The notes under the pieces were generated by a model that was not told the origin of the DNA, made no database searches, and worked only from the letters and a program-made list of their open reading frames with translations. A DNA stretch of 64,000 nucleotides from Collybia mongolica (Eukaryota; Basidiomycota; Agaricomycetes; Agaricales; Clitocybaceae), in NCBI GenBank assembly GCA_013420905.1, contig JAAXNY010000004.1, positions 4,092,001-4,156,000 on the forward strand, read 5' to 3'. The translations under genes and the position numbers were made by a program. Each line of letters begins with the position of its first letter. Positions within the stretch are counted from its first letter, which is position 1. Positions 21,831 through 34,234 of this stretch are shown piece by piece.

Positions 21831-23115
21831 ATGTCTTACGGTGTGCGTGGTGATCACGCTATGGATTATGTACGGATGTCCTAATCAGCAGATCGATCGA
21901 TTAGCAATACGGAGCACCCCCCGGCGGAGGATACGGCGCGCCACCTGGTGGAGGATACGGAGCACCCCCAGGTGGTTATGGCGCGCCCCCTCCTGGTGGG
22001 CCCCCGGTGCGGCACACATCATGTTGATTGTCCTGCTGCCCATGCTTAGTGATTATTTACAGGGATACGGCGGTGGTTTTGCCCCTCCCGGCGGCGGCAA
22101 TCGCGCCCCTCCTCCTGGAGCCGATCCCCAGTACGGTTTATGGTTTTGTTATGTTTCTTTGGCATATCTGAGACTTTGGCCCTCCCTTTACAGGTTGTGG
22201 AGTTGGTTCAACACCGTAGACACGGATAGATCGGGAGCAATCACCGCCACTGAGCTTGGTCCGTCACATATATTTTCGCGTCTCGGAGAGTCATTTGTCT
22301 AATATGTATGTTGAATATAGAGAGAGCGCTCATCAACGGAGACTGGACTCGTGAGTTGACATCAATGACGTTCACCCGTTGCGTGTTGATTATACATGAC
22401 TACTCTAGCTTTCGATTTGGATACTGTCAAGCTTTTGATGTCGATTTTCGTGCGTTTTGACGAGTACATGTATAAGATTATAACTTGACATGTTATGCGG
22501 TTGATCTAGGACACTGACCGCAGCGGAACCATCGGTTTTAACGAAGTGAGCTCAACGATAGGTTTCGTGACTGAATGACGTCATTGATATTGTCAATCAA
22601 GTTTTCCGGGTTATGGAAATACATCAAGGTAAGATATTCTTGCATGCATCAAGCTCAACATCAAACCCCACTTTCAGGACTGGCAAAATGTATTCAAGCA
22701 CTTCGATCGCGACCATTCAGGTTCCATCGACGGACAAGAGCTCCGCGAGGCCTTAGCACAGTTTGGGTATGTTTCTTACGACAATGTTAAAAGCAGAGAA
22801 ACTTACCGCCTTGTGTTCAGATATAACTTGTCTCCACCTTTGCTTGACCTAGTCCAGAAGAAATACGGTGATTGACTATTCCTCTAGTAATACGAGCCTG
22901 TCCTGACTCGTCTACCCTTTGGGGTAGACGTTAAAGCCAATCAAACAGTTGGTCATGGGGCGCCCGTCCCCGGCATTTCTTTTGACCGCTTCGTGCGTGC
23001 ATGCGTGGTCGTGAAGCAACTCAGTGAAGCCTTTGGCAAAATCGACACTGACCGCGACGGGTGGATCCAGATTAACTACGATCAGTTCATGCACACTGTT
23101 TTGAGCCTCCCTTAA
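21831..23115 (+). CDS. PEF1: Penta-EF-hand calcium-binding protein (Pef1/ALG-2/sorcin type)
   Basis: Eleven exons give 235 codons (or 228, because two in-frame acceptors exist for the last exon at 22928 and 22949). The N-terminus is the usual Gly/Pro/Tyr-rich segment (repeats of GYGAPPGG, then GYGGGFAPPGGG). Calcium-loop sequences follow in order: DTDRSGAITATEL, DTDRSGTIGFNEF, DRDHSGSIDGQEL and DTDRDGWIQ; the last hand is used for dimerisation in this family. Exon 1 is only four codons (MSYG). Pef1-type proteins bind membranes and partner proteins in response to calcium, in polar growth and cation homeostasis in yeast. The exon density is high: eleven exons in 1.3 kb, the shortest internal one 27 nt. 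Confidence 0.88.
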
Positions 23116-23279
23116 ATGGGAGAGCCCGCCGAGACCGAAAGAAATAGTTGAATGATATTTGTAAAGACTGTATTGCTTGCGTGATTATTCCGATAGCTGT
23201 TTGTACGATAAGATAATGAAGGCGTATTATGAGTGCGTAGTCCGTGTTTTCTAAACATCTCCAGCCATTTCGAACCCAA

Positions 23280-24500
23280 AATATCAGCGCCGTGAACAGA
23301 AGGTCAACATATAATAAACAAAAATGTTGTGTCTCGCAGTACTCAAACCCCTCCTTCAACCATTCGACGCCATCGTGGTATAAGTATACAATCGGAGGTG
23401 GGTCAAGGTTTGAGTTTTGAGACCGAAGTTTTATAGTTTGCGCATGATGAATTATCGATGTCATAAAGGCAGTGTAGTCGGAACGATCACAAGAGGGGGA
23501 TCACACTTGTTAGGGGAACTGATTTGACGGTCGAATGTGGTGTACCCGAACGTGAAGCAAGAAACCGGCCTCAACTTTTAATTGAATACCCCTATTCCTT
23601 ACCGCACAATGCAGGTGCGCATTTGCAAAAATCAGCATCGGGAATATAGTTGGGCCTTACCATGGCCGAATGGGTGGAGTTCTGACCAACCACAACATAT
23701 ATCATATTTCGATACTGCAGGCTAGCAGGCAATCCAAGCGGTTAGAGTCTTGTGCATGCGCCACGTCATCTAAGGTTTGTGTGTGGAACTGGAATCATAA
23801 GTTGACGTTCCGTGGTTAATAATGAATGAAGAGGAGGCAGGGGGGTGTCTTATAGTAGCTTATAGTCTCGGTGATTTGAGAGAAAAAGACAAGTTATTGA
23901 TCGCAGCTAATCTGTTGCGCCGCGGAGGCCAGGGCAGTATACAGTAGATCTGCTCTAGAGGATCTGCTGTACGGATCCCCAGAATGCTCCAATACTGATA
24001 GCGCTTGTCGTTGGTGAGAGAACCGCGAGCACGATCGTGTATGATTGCGCGAGGATGTAGGCGGTTCCGTGACTATGCAAGCTCGAGCTAGTACGCCAGT
24101 ATAATTGATTCAGTCTGTATGGATGCGATTAATCAAGTTGTAACTTTTGGGCTTTCACGTATGCACGTGTTGCCTCTACATGGTCACAGGATAATTCATG
24201 ATGTTGCCGACGACAACGGTGAGAGTTCAAAGTAGCGGCCACGGTTGACTCCTTGACGACCCAACGTCCCAGCTATGAACCAAGTCCGAACGACTCACTT
24301 CTATTGCCCGTTAATCCCTATCTCATGAGTTTATGCGGAGCTTCTCCTCACGAATATCCGTTTCTCCGACTGCACACTGGAACCCTGCTACATCGGCAAA
24401 AGAGAAGAGCAAGCGACTATGTCAAAAAAGGTCGACGGCGGAGAGGGTGAAGGAAGGAGAAGGATATTGATGGAGGTTACAGTTGTATAATGTATTTTCG
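23280..24500. repeat. DUF6533 array unit 0: promoter copy with the gene deleted
   Basis: From about 23361 the sequence matches the upstream (promoter and start codon) region of the two DUF6533 genes (27600-28790 and 33090-33895). The ATG with a few codons is preserved on the minus strand near 23375, but no gene body follows. Just left of it (about 23285-23320) is a short piece matching the 3' flank of the genes (GAACAGAAGRTCAACATA-like), so a unit once existed here and lost its coding part by deletion. Confidence 0.65.
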
Positions 24501-26037
24501 GGGAGTTTGTATTTTCCGAAGCAAAACGATATTTTTTATAACGGTGTGAAGCGTCAGTACGTCAGCACCTTCTCGATGTATTTTGCTTAAGAGTTTGCAG
24601 ACCTCACCAAGACCAACGATGCATTGGTGTGACCATCCATAGCTCTAACTAACCAGGAAGTCGCGCCGTAACCCAGAACGACGCACCGCGAAAAAGGTGC
24701 GAGGAGCGCGCCCTTCATGTATATCTGACGGGTTGAATTCCTACGCAAAATCTACATCCCTGTTAAGGACAACATTGCCCCCATTGTTGTCCTCCAACTC
24801 GCGATTAGGACATCATGATCGGATCTTTGAAGTGACATCGCCTTTATCGTTGATCCATGTCTGACATCTATATCGATTTCGCTACATGAATACTCGGAAA
24901 TGGTAAGAGCTGGTCTGAACCATAGGCCGCTCCTTTTTCACTCAAGTTCTAACGTGTACCCAGACCTTTCCGAGGTTCCGAAACGTATGTAAATCAGTCC
25001 TTCGAAAACAAGGTGTGTAAAGTGTGCTGTTGTTGGAATTTCAGTTATAGGCTGGGGCATTAATGCAGAGCGCATCTCTAAGACAGCTTAGGCGGATATG
25101 GATTGGGGGTGCACATTTAGGAGGTCAGTCTTCTCACCCATCAGCCTTTGACTTTAATACGACCCCGTTTGTTAGTTTCCTCGTGGGCCTTACGCTCTAG
25201 AATTATGCATGTGAACGCTTCGGCACAGCAAGTGAAGCCAGACTGATGTCTTCATGCTTGTCATTGGCGGACTCTAGGAACAGGATGTATATAATTGCAA
25301 GAGAAACGAGTGGGGTAGAAGAGACGGCTGCGAACGCGCGATACAACCCATCCATCCAGAACGCACTACAGACTACGTAGTCCGTCCTAACGGAGTGCCC
25401 CAAAAAAGCGGTGCAAAGCCTTCCTTTGTTGATGACACCGCGATGGGTGGTTGGCTACTGATTCCGTCTCGTCATACCTTCAAGTCGTAAGCCGCTCCCA
25501 ACATCTCCTTGATGCCGACACATAACATTGGTCTGGCAAGTGCCCCATGCCTGAAACGCCAGCGACCTTCCCGCACTCCCGACTTTCCTAGTTAAACCCG
25601 CGATGTTCCCTCGTTCATGTTCAGTGCCCTACATCGCATCAACCTTCTGAAGCACTCAGCAGTGTCACTTCTTGGGCTGGGGGCTCTTGATCCGAACAAG
25701 CGTGAGGGTTGGGCACGCGGAGAGTGCCCTAAAGGTGAACTGAAAGAAACTCAACTGAGTGTAATACCATAATGTTGAACGTCACTCTTCAGGAATGGTG
25801 AACTGTTTCTGGGATTTGAACGCTGACATGGGAGCAATTACTGATAATCCACATTTCCTGTCATTAAAACTCTGGCCCCTTCATTTTTAAACTCAGAATA
25901 TGTGTGCGATCCAATGTTGTGAACAGAAGATCAACATAATGTACAAGACTCAACACCCCCTCCAATTCTTCCTAACCCAATGGCAGTCCAACTCTGGACT
26001 CTCGAAGAAATGCCCCACTGAACTTCCCAGACAAATA
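24501..26037. other. 3' flank of DUF6533 gene copy 1
   Basis: From about 24985 this matches 30440-31527. The ~480 bp at 24506-24984 has no counterpart at the equivalent junction of unit 2, so it is either an insertion here or a deletion there. I see no coding signal. Confidence 0.5.
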
Positions 26038-27623
26038 TCAGAGTGATTCTTCGTTATTATCACATCTCTCGTTTATCCCGCCAGAACGTGTTCCTGTTGT
26101 AGTGCCCTGGGGAGAATGCCGGAAGACTAGGCTCATACTTTCAAAGGTAAGCTCGTTGTTGGCCGCAGGATCATACATTCTGAGGTTGAGTGTTAGACGC
26201 CCAATCATTGTGGCTGTTATACTATAGGAAAAATCAAGGTGGTTAGACTTGACTTGAAATAACCAGAGTGACACATAAAGAGCAATATACCAGATTGACC
26301 AGCTAATATGGTTCCCACATTAATATCTGAAGTCAATTTTAGAGTAGAAGAAAGACCTACATCTCCAATGGAACAAATACAAAATAACTGGAAAAACCAT
26401 GCTATTACCATACATATGATCAGTTTGTGACAGTAGGGAAGCAAGTAAGAGAACTTACTCCTTTGTTAGCCTCCAAGGCATGGACAAGGATCCAACAGAT
26501 GTTGGTCACAAATACCACAGTAAAATATAACAACCCATCCCGGATTATTAATCCCACCAGTGGCATCCTGGTTCTGAATGTCCTGAATCTTTGGTATAGG
26601 CCCAAGGTCAAAAGGACTCCAACAATAGTGTCAAAAAGTATTGCAGGAAATATGCATAGGATGCCTGATTTTTGGCTGGTATAACATGAATAGCATAAAT
26701 ACAGCTTATTTTGTTAAGCTTACCTGATTGATAGGGGCTGCTGGGATAGACTGGCCTTGTTTGTGGTGAGAGAAACTACCACAGGGTCAGGAAGACTGCC
26801 AATGCCTATGAAGACACATGTTATCAAAATGAGATGGAAGGTCCAAACTAGTAACAAAAGGCCAAGGACAAGTCTACTATAGTTGTACACAGCATAGACT
26901 CTATAAAAGGTCAGCTTCGTAGCTTGCAGAAGTATATTTGAAGTTGTTATATACCTGAGAGTTAGGATTGCCTCACTGAGTAATGTTGTGACAGCAGACA
27001 GGAGAAAAGCACTGATTTGAGGGTCACTATTAATGAATAGATTCCTACCATTAGCAACAACAACAATATTAAGTGGCTTCCATTGCCATACCACTGTTCC
27101 AGAAGAGGTTGAACAGGATGTCAAAGACATGACTGGATGATACTCACCAATGAACAATTCAAGTCAGATGGGTTTGGAGGTTGTATCACAAGAAAGAAAA
27201 TTCTCAACATCATTGAAAGGGCAAAATATCGATTGAGGAGGAAGAGGACACTAACTATAGTTGTGATTTAACAATAGGAATCATACAAGTACATTAATTT
27301 AAAGACTCACAAGGTGTCAGCTTCCTTCTCCAAATACAGTCTATCTGTATCAGTGAAGATTCAAGGGCAGTCAGGAAAAGAGCATGAGAATTGGAAAATG
27401 ACCCACCTCATCAGAGAATGTCAAAAGATGATCAAATACTAGCATTGTGAATGACACAAGTATGGCAACCTGTTCACTGTCAGTACTTATCAGGATGACT
27501 GGGATGTTTTCCTACATAAGTCTGGAATCTGTTAGTTGCAGTTAATTGGCTGGTTACAATAAAAACAACCAGTAAAACATACTGGTTCCGCACTAACATC
27601 TCTGCTAATCCAGTCGACACCAT
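26038..27623 (-). CDS. DUF6533-domain multi-pass membrane protein, copy 1
   Basis: The start is ATG at 27621-27623 (MVSTGLAEML), followed by very short exons. The DUF6533 signature spans the junctions of exons 2-4: VAILVSFTMLVFDHLLTF, SDE, then IDCIWRRKLTP. Further segments are VSVLFLLNRYFALSMM, EAILTLR joined to VYAVYNYSRLVLGLLLL, SGILCIFPAILFDTIVGVLL, RMPLVGLIIRDGLLYF and GRLTLNLRMYD, then a hydrophilic tail ending at 26038. The family is a large agaricomycete-specific set of proteins with about seven TM helices and unknown function. All introns looked at have GT-AG borders and keep frame, so the gene appears intact. It is one of two near-identical tandem copies. Confidence 0.8.
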
Positions 27624-28790
27624 TGTGGTATGACTATAAAATTGGAGGTGGGTCGAAGTTTAAGTTTCGAGACCGAATTTTTATAGTTTGCGCGTGTTGA
27701 ATTGTCGATGACATGGAGGCCGTGCAGTCGGAACGCTCAAAAGAGAAGAATCACAATCATTAGGGGTACTCGATTCTACAATTCAGTTCAGCATTCAGAC
27801 TGTCTTCTCGTGTTGTAAATTTTGATGGTTGAATGCGGTGTACCCGAACACGACACGCCGGCCTCAACTGAAACTCTAATTCAATGCTCCTATTCCTTAT
27901 TGCACAACGCAGCCGCGCATTTGCAAAAGCCAGCATCGAGAATATGGTTGGGCCTTCCTATGGCTGAATGGGTGGAGATCTGACTGGCCAAAACATATAC
28001 CCTTTTTCGAAACTGGGGGCTAGCAAGGAATGTAAATACCTAAAGGTTTGTGCGTGCACCGCGTCATCTAAGGTTTGTGTAAGGAACTGAAATCATACTT
28101 TGATGTTTTGTGATGAATGATTGAATGAAGACGAGGTAGGGGCGTATCTTGTGGTCCCAGTGGTGTGGGAGAAGAAGATCTATAGTTATTGATCCAAACT
28201 CAATTGTTGGGCCACGGAGGTTGGACGACCATTGACCAAGGCAGCATAGATCTGTTCTGGAGGATCTGCTGTTCGGTTCCCCAGAATGCTCCGATAGTGC
28301 TTGTCATTGGTGAAAAAACTGCGAGCACGACCGTATATGGTTGCGCGGGATGTAGGCATTTCCGTGACTATGCGAGGTCGCGCTAATACGCCAGTAATAC
28401 TGATCTAGTCTGTATGGATGAGATTTGTTGCAATTGACATACGTCAGATTTTATCAAGTTGTTCACGCACGCACATGTTGTGCCAACATGATCACGGGGT
28501 GGGACACGATGTTGCTGATGCTAATGAGAGTTTGGAATAGGGGTCCCGTAGTTGAAACGTTGACGACCGAACCCCAACATCCCAGCCGTGAGCCCAGCCC
28601 GAATGACTTATTTCTGCTACCCGTTAATCCCTATCACATTAGTCGATACGGAAATCGATTTCTGTGACCGCACAGAACCCTACTATATCAAAAAACGCGA
28701 AGAGCAAGCGATTACATCAAACAAAGATCAGAGTTTAGACGGAGGAGTTGAAGAAAGGAGAAGGATTGATGGAGGTCACAGTTGTGTAAT
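27600..28790. repeat. DUF6533 array: upstream region of copy 1
   Basis: About 1.2 kb shared with 23361-24500 and 33090-33895. It contains the copy 1 start codon and presumably its promoter. It ends at the AAT duplicated by the 28791-30436 insertion. Confidence 0.7.
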
Positions 28791-28910
28791 AGGGTCGTTC
28801 ACGGTAGCCATTTTCGGCTACTTTTCGGCTCCTTTTCGTTTCACTTTTCATTTCCTTTTTCAAGAATGACGACTGAAAATGACTGAAAAATGAAGCCGAA
28901 AAGGAGACTT

Positions 28911-28942
28911 TTTGCAAAATGGGGGTACCCCCATTTTGCAAA
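28911..28942. repeat. Perfect 32-bp palindrome
   Basis: Centred on GGGGGTACCCCC with arms TTTGCAAAAT / ATTTTGCAAA. It lies in the left part of the 1.65-kb element, and the flanks continue as an imperfect hairpin. Confidence 0.9.
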
Positions 28943-29019
28943 GAGCTTCCTTTTTGCTTTCATTTTCGTTCTCATTTTCGGATGCTCAATCCAAACTCCG
29001 CTACCTGTTCCCTGCCAGC

Positions 29020-29540
29020 ACGACGCTTTACTCCTCTCCCCTCACACTCTGCAAGTCACGACGACGACGGCCAGCGGCTGCGGCAACAACATCAACAATG
29101 ACAAGCACACCACCACTGCAAACGACGACACCTCAACGAGTCAACGACCGCAACAACGACCACACCATCATCCCACCAACTACGCCATGGTGACGAAACC
29201 AAGGCGCGACAACAACAAGGCCAGAAACAATGGTCAGGGAAGGAACGACAACCACCAGACGGCCCAGGGCTTGGGCGTTGTGTCCCAAGCCCATTGTACG
29301 TTTTTTTACTTCCTGTTTTTGTTCTTTTTTACTGATTTATTGAGTGTCTACTAGGAAACGAGCAACAACCAGCCGAAACGACATTTGCAACGCCCACGAT
29401 GCCACCCGTATCTGCAAATGCATGGCCCAAACGACGTTCATAATCGTTTGGGCAGCAGTAAGTTTTTTCTTCCTTCTTTCTTGTTTTTTTACCATAGCTA
29501 ATTAGTTTCATTCTTTTTTTTCAGGCTAACGACAATGAAC
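29020..29540 (+). other. Exon-like cargo of the 1.65-kb element
   Basis: An Asn/Gln/Thr-rich open frame (about 29040-29295) is followed by two segments with intron-like borders: GTACGTTT...CTACTAG (about 29297-29353) and GTAAGTTTT...TTTCAG (about 29459-29524). Between them is a short open piece (NEQQPAETTFATPTMPPV). The spliced reading frame is not clear at its ends and no family is recognised. It may be a captured gene piece or an unknown element gene. Confidence 0.3.
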
Positions 29541-30436
29541 CGCGCCCCACACTCAGCCGCTGACGCCACCCCTGCATCACCGCGGCGAGCCCCTGCGAGC
29601 AGGGTGGATAACGGGGCGATGACCAACCGCTGGGAGGCCTGTGAAGCGGGGCACCCGCAAGGTATGTGTTCCCTCAGCCTCGTACTCCCACCACGTCATG
29701 CTGATGACGCGCCCACCACCAGGGCACGTGCCGCACGACGATGATGACAAACCATGAAGACACTGACGCCGTTCACACCCACACCAAGCCGATACAGATG
29801 ACACTCTGCCTGCCCCCATGCCTACGAGCAACTGCTCGTAGGGTGGTTTGTGGGTACGGCTCCGCCATCCGAACACAGTATGGGGCGAGCCTGAGGGAGG
29901 AGAACACGGCAGCGAGCACCCAGCACCCAACACCTACCACTGCGAGCACTTGCTTGCAGGGTGGATTGGGTGCTAATGGTTGGCACATCGCCTGTGATCC
30001 TCCCCATTACATCCACTGCCTTGCCGTCCAGCGAGGTGGCGTTTTTTTCTCTTTCTGGGGGGGCGAATCCACTGTCCCAAAGTAGTCTATTGTCTTTCGC
30101 AGTTTATTTTGCAAGTAGTATAGACATTCGGAACTTGTAAACATCACCAAAGCAGGTCGCTCACTGTCATGAACTCGTGAAAAATTTTTCCCTAAGTCGT
30201 TTGAGGTGGAGTTTGAATGTGCCGAGGGCTGCCAGAGACAAGGTAAAATGCATTTTGCATTCCTTTTTGTCCATTTCACGTTCCGGGGGTTTCACAGTAG
30301 CCATTTTTGACTCCATTTTTGATCCCCTTTTCATTCACTTTTTGATCAATCTCCTGCCAAACTAACAAAAAGGAGCCAAAAAGGAGATCAAAAAGGAACC
30401 AAAAAGTAGCTAAAAATGGCTACCGTGAACGACCCT

Positions 30437-31527
30437 AATGTATAAAAATCAGTCTCTTCGAAAACGAGTGTCGTTGGAATGTTACAGGCCGGGCACTAAA
30501 GCAGAGTACGTCTTTAGGACAGCTTAGACGAACAAGAATTGCGGGTGCACGACTGAGAGGTCAGTCTCCACCTCGCCCATGGGCCCTTACGCTCTAGGAT
30601 TCTGCATGTAAATGCTTCGGCACAGCAAGTGAAGCTGGATTAATGTCTTCATGATTGTCGTTGACGGACTCTAGGACCGAACAGGACGCATATAGTTGCA
30701 AAAGAAATGACGACCGGCCTAGGTGAATGTGGTGGAAGAGACTCTGAGAACATTCTACCCATCCGCCCAGAACGCACTCCAGACTACGTAGTCCATCCCA
30801 ATGGAGCACCTCAAAAGCAGCGTATTTCCAGCAGTGCAAGGCCGATGGGTGGTTGGCTACTGATTCCGTCTCGTTGTACCTTCAAGTCATAAGCCGCTCC
30901 CAACATCTCCTCGACGCCGATACGACGTTGGTCTAGCGAGCGCCCCATACCTTGAACGCCAACGACCTTCCCGCACTTTCGACTTTACCAGACCCTACCA
31001 TCCCGGTTAAACCTGTGATGTTCCCTCGCTCATGTTCAGCGCCCTACATCGCCTCGACCTTCTGAAGCATTTATCAGTGTCGATCGTTTAAGAAAATCAA
31101 CCGAGTGTCATATCTTAATGTCGACGTCACTCAGTAAAAAAAAAAAATCGTGTTCAGTCGGTTCCTAGTCCGAAATCTCGACATAGTCGGGGAAAAGTTC
31201 CGTGAAAATCAGCTTCAAGTTAGCCAAAAATTGTACCTTTTTGATCAATGTCGAAATATCTGACTATTTTTTTTTACCTGAGCGTCACTCTTCAGGAATG
31301 GTGAACCATCCCTGGGCTTTGAAAGCTGACACATGAGCAATCGCTGCAACCATTTATCTACATTTCCTATCATATGTTCTCTGGCCCCTTCAAACTCAAA
31401 ATCTGTGCGCAGTCCAATGTTGCGAACGGGAGATCAACATAATGTACAACACTCAATTCTTCCTGACCCAATGGCAATCCAACTCCGGACTCTCGAAAAA
31501 CATGCCCCACTGCTCCCAGACAAAAGA
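30437..31527. other. 3' flank of DUF6533 gene copy 2
   Basis: Matches 24985-26037. There is an extra ~150-bp segment near 31130-31280 with A- and T-runs. No coding signal. Confidence 0.5.
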
Positions 31528-33112
31528 TCAGAGTGAATCTTCGTTATTATCGTGTCTCTCGTTTATCCCACCAGAAGGTATTCCTGTTGTAGCGCCCTGG
31601 GGAGAACGCCGGAAGAATAGGCTCATACTTTGAAAGGTAAGCTCGTTGTTGACCGCAGGATCATACATCCTGAGGTTGAGCGTTAGACGCCCAATCATTG
31701 TGGCTGTAATACTGTAGCAAGATTCCAGGTAGTTAGACACGACTTGAAGTAAACAAAGTGATACGAAAGGAGCAATATACCAGGTTGACCAGCTAACATA
31801 TTTCCCAAGTTAACATCTGTATTGTGTGTAGAGCAGAAAAAAAAACCTACATCTCCAATGGGACAAATACAAAATAACCGGAAAAACCATGCTATTAACA
31901 TACATATGATCAGTTTGTGACAGTAGGGAAGCAAGTAAGAGAACTTACTCCTTTGTTAGCCTCCAAGCCATGGACGAGGATCCAACAGACATTGGTCACA
32001 AATACCACGGTAAAATATAATAACCCATCCCGGATTATCAATCCCACCAGTGGCATCCTGGTTCCGAATGAACTGAATCTCCGGTATAGGCCCAAAGTCA
32101 AGAGGACTCCAACAACGGCATCAAAAATTATTGCAGGAAATATGAATAGGATACCCGATTTTTGGCTGGTGTAACATGAATAGCATAAATGCAGCTTATT
32201 TTGTTATGCTTACCTGATTAATAGGAACATCTGGTATAGGCTAATGTTGCTTTTTTTGAGAGGAGCTATTACAAAGTCAGGAAGACTGTCAATGCCTGAG
32301 GAGACACAGGTTATCAAGATTAGGTGGAGGGCCCAAACTGGTAATAAAAGGCCAAGAACAAGTTTACTGTAGTTGTACACAGCATATACCCTATAAAAAG
32401 TCAGCTTTGTAGCTTGCAGAAGTCTATTTAAATTTGTTATATACCTGAGAATTAGGATTGCCTCGCTGAGTAGCATTGTAACAGTGGTCAGGAGAAAAGC
32501 ACTAAATTGAGGGTCACTATTAGTGAATAGATTCCTGTCATTAGCAACAATAAATATATTATGAGGCTTTCATTGTCATACCACTGTACCAGAAGAAGTT
32601 GAACAAGATGGTAAAGACATGATTGGGTAATACTCACCAGTGTACAATCCAAGTTGGATGGGCCCAGAGGATGTACCAGGGTAAAGATTATTTTCGACAT
32701 CATTGAAAGGGCAAAGTATCGATTGAGCAGGAAGAGGACACTAACTATAGTTGTGAATCAGCGATAGAAATCATACAAGTACATTGATTTAAAGACTCAC
32801 AAGGTGTCAGCTTCCTTTTCCAAATACAGTCTATCTGTATCAGTGAAGGTTCAAGGGTAGTCAGGAGAAGAGTACGAGAATTGGCAAATGACCAACCTCA
32901 TCAGAGAATGTCAAAAGATGATCAAACACTAGCGTTGTGAATGACACAAGTATGGCAACCTGTTCACTGTCAGTATTTATCAGGATGCCTAGGATGTTTT
33001 CTCACATGAGTGTAAAATCTGTCAGTGACATAGTTAGTTGACTTAATACAATCATGATCGACACGACATACTTGTTCCGCACTAACATCTCTGCAAATCC
33101 GTTTGACACCAT
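31528..33112 (-). CDS. DUF6533-domain multi-pass membrane protein, copy 2
   Basis: Tandem copy of 26038-27623 with the same exon pattern. The start is ATG at 33110-33112. The recognisable parts are conserved: VAILVSFTML, SGILFIFPAIIFDAVVGV, RMPLVGLIIRDGLLYF and GRLTLNLRMYD. Many substitutions are conservative at protein level, so both copies have probably stayed under some constraint. The function of the DUF6533 family is unknown; a multi-pass membrane role is inferred from the hydrophobic segments. Confidence 0.78.
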
Positions 33113-33895
33113 CGTGGTATAAAGATAAAATCGGAAGTGGGTTAAAGTTCGAGTTTTGAGACCGAATTTTTATAGTTTGCGCATAGTGAATTGTCGATGA
33201 CATAGAGGCCGTGCAGTCGGAACGATCACAATAGAAGAATCACATTCGTTAGGGGTACTCAATTCTATAATTCAGTTCAGCATTCAGACTGTGTTCATGG
33301 TCGAATGTGGTGTACCTGAACGCGACGCGTCGGTCTCAACTGAAACACTAATTGAATGCTCCTGTTCCGTATTGCGCGACGCAGCTGCGCATTTGCAAAA
33401 GCCAGCATCGAGAATATGGTTGGGTCTTCCTATGGCTGAATGGGTGGAGACCTGACTGGGCCAAAACATATACCCTTTTTCGAAGTGGGGGCTAGCAAGG
33501 AATATAAGCAGCTGGGGTCTTATGCATGGAACTGGAATCATAAGTTGATATTTTGTGATGGGTAATTGAATGAAGCCGAGGCAGGGGCGTGTCTTGTGAT
33601 CCCAGTGGTTTGGCCCCGGACCAATTTGGGAAAAGAAGAGCTGTAGTTATTGATCCTAGCTCACGGACATTGGAGGACCATTGACCAGGGCAGTATAGAC
33701 CTGTTCTGCAGGATGTGCTGTTCGGGTCCCCAGAAAGCTTCGATAGCGCTTGTGGTCAGTGATAAAACTGCGAGCACGATCGTGTATAGTTGCCGACGCC
33801 AACAGTGAGAGTTTGGAATAGGGGCCCCATGGTTGAAACGTTACGACCGAACCCCAACATCCAGCCATGAACGTAGCCCGAATGACTCACTTCTA
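33090..33895. repeat. DUF6533 array: upstream region of copy 2
   Basis: Shared with 27600-28790 but shorter, ending near 33895 where unique DNA begins. It has small internal deletions relative to the other two copies. Confidence 0.65.
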
Positions 33896-34234
33896 CAGTT
33901 GGCAATGAGGCCGAGCACGGTCATGGCGGGAACTTATATTAGAAAGTTAAAGTTCTCGTCTATCGCACCAGAGGCAGCGACCAGCATGTCTCCATGACTC
34001 CGCGAATTCGAATCGGCAAGCCAGTAGAAACGATTGACTAAGTTGCTCTGAGGGGATGCGATGAAGTTGGGAATTGGAACCCTAACACGTGTTGTGTAAA
34101 CATGGTCACGGGACGGGTCGCGCGCTAAGTTTGTTGATGGCCGATCTTAGACTGTGCTCAAGTTTTAGCTACCATCCCTAAGTTTTCGCCGTCCGTATAG
34201 CTCACCAGCGCAGCCACAGACCACCAGAGCCCTG

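Larger units (their letters stand above)
28791..30436. mobile_element. 1.65-kb inverted-repeat element in the DUF6533 array
   Basis: The ends are exact inverted repeats (AGGGTCGTTCACGGTAGCC... and its complement), flanked by AAT on both sides (28788-28790 and 30437-30439). The corresponding junction in unit 0/1 (near 24495) reads GTATAATGTAT without the element, which supports a clean 3-bp-duplication insertion. A 3-bp duplication suits a PIF/Harbinger or CACTA-like origin. The right ~150 bp (30285-30436) is itself a small inverted-repeat unit with the same terminus, so the element may be two MITE-like ends carrying cargo. No transposase is recognisable inside. Confidence 0.7.

Noticed and set aside
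29577..29988. Repeated GCGAGCA...GGGTGG motifs in the 1.65-kb element, considered as a CRISPR-like or regulatory array
   Set aside because: Only three loose copies at irregular spacing, with no spacers or consistent repeat length.
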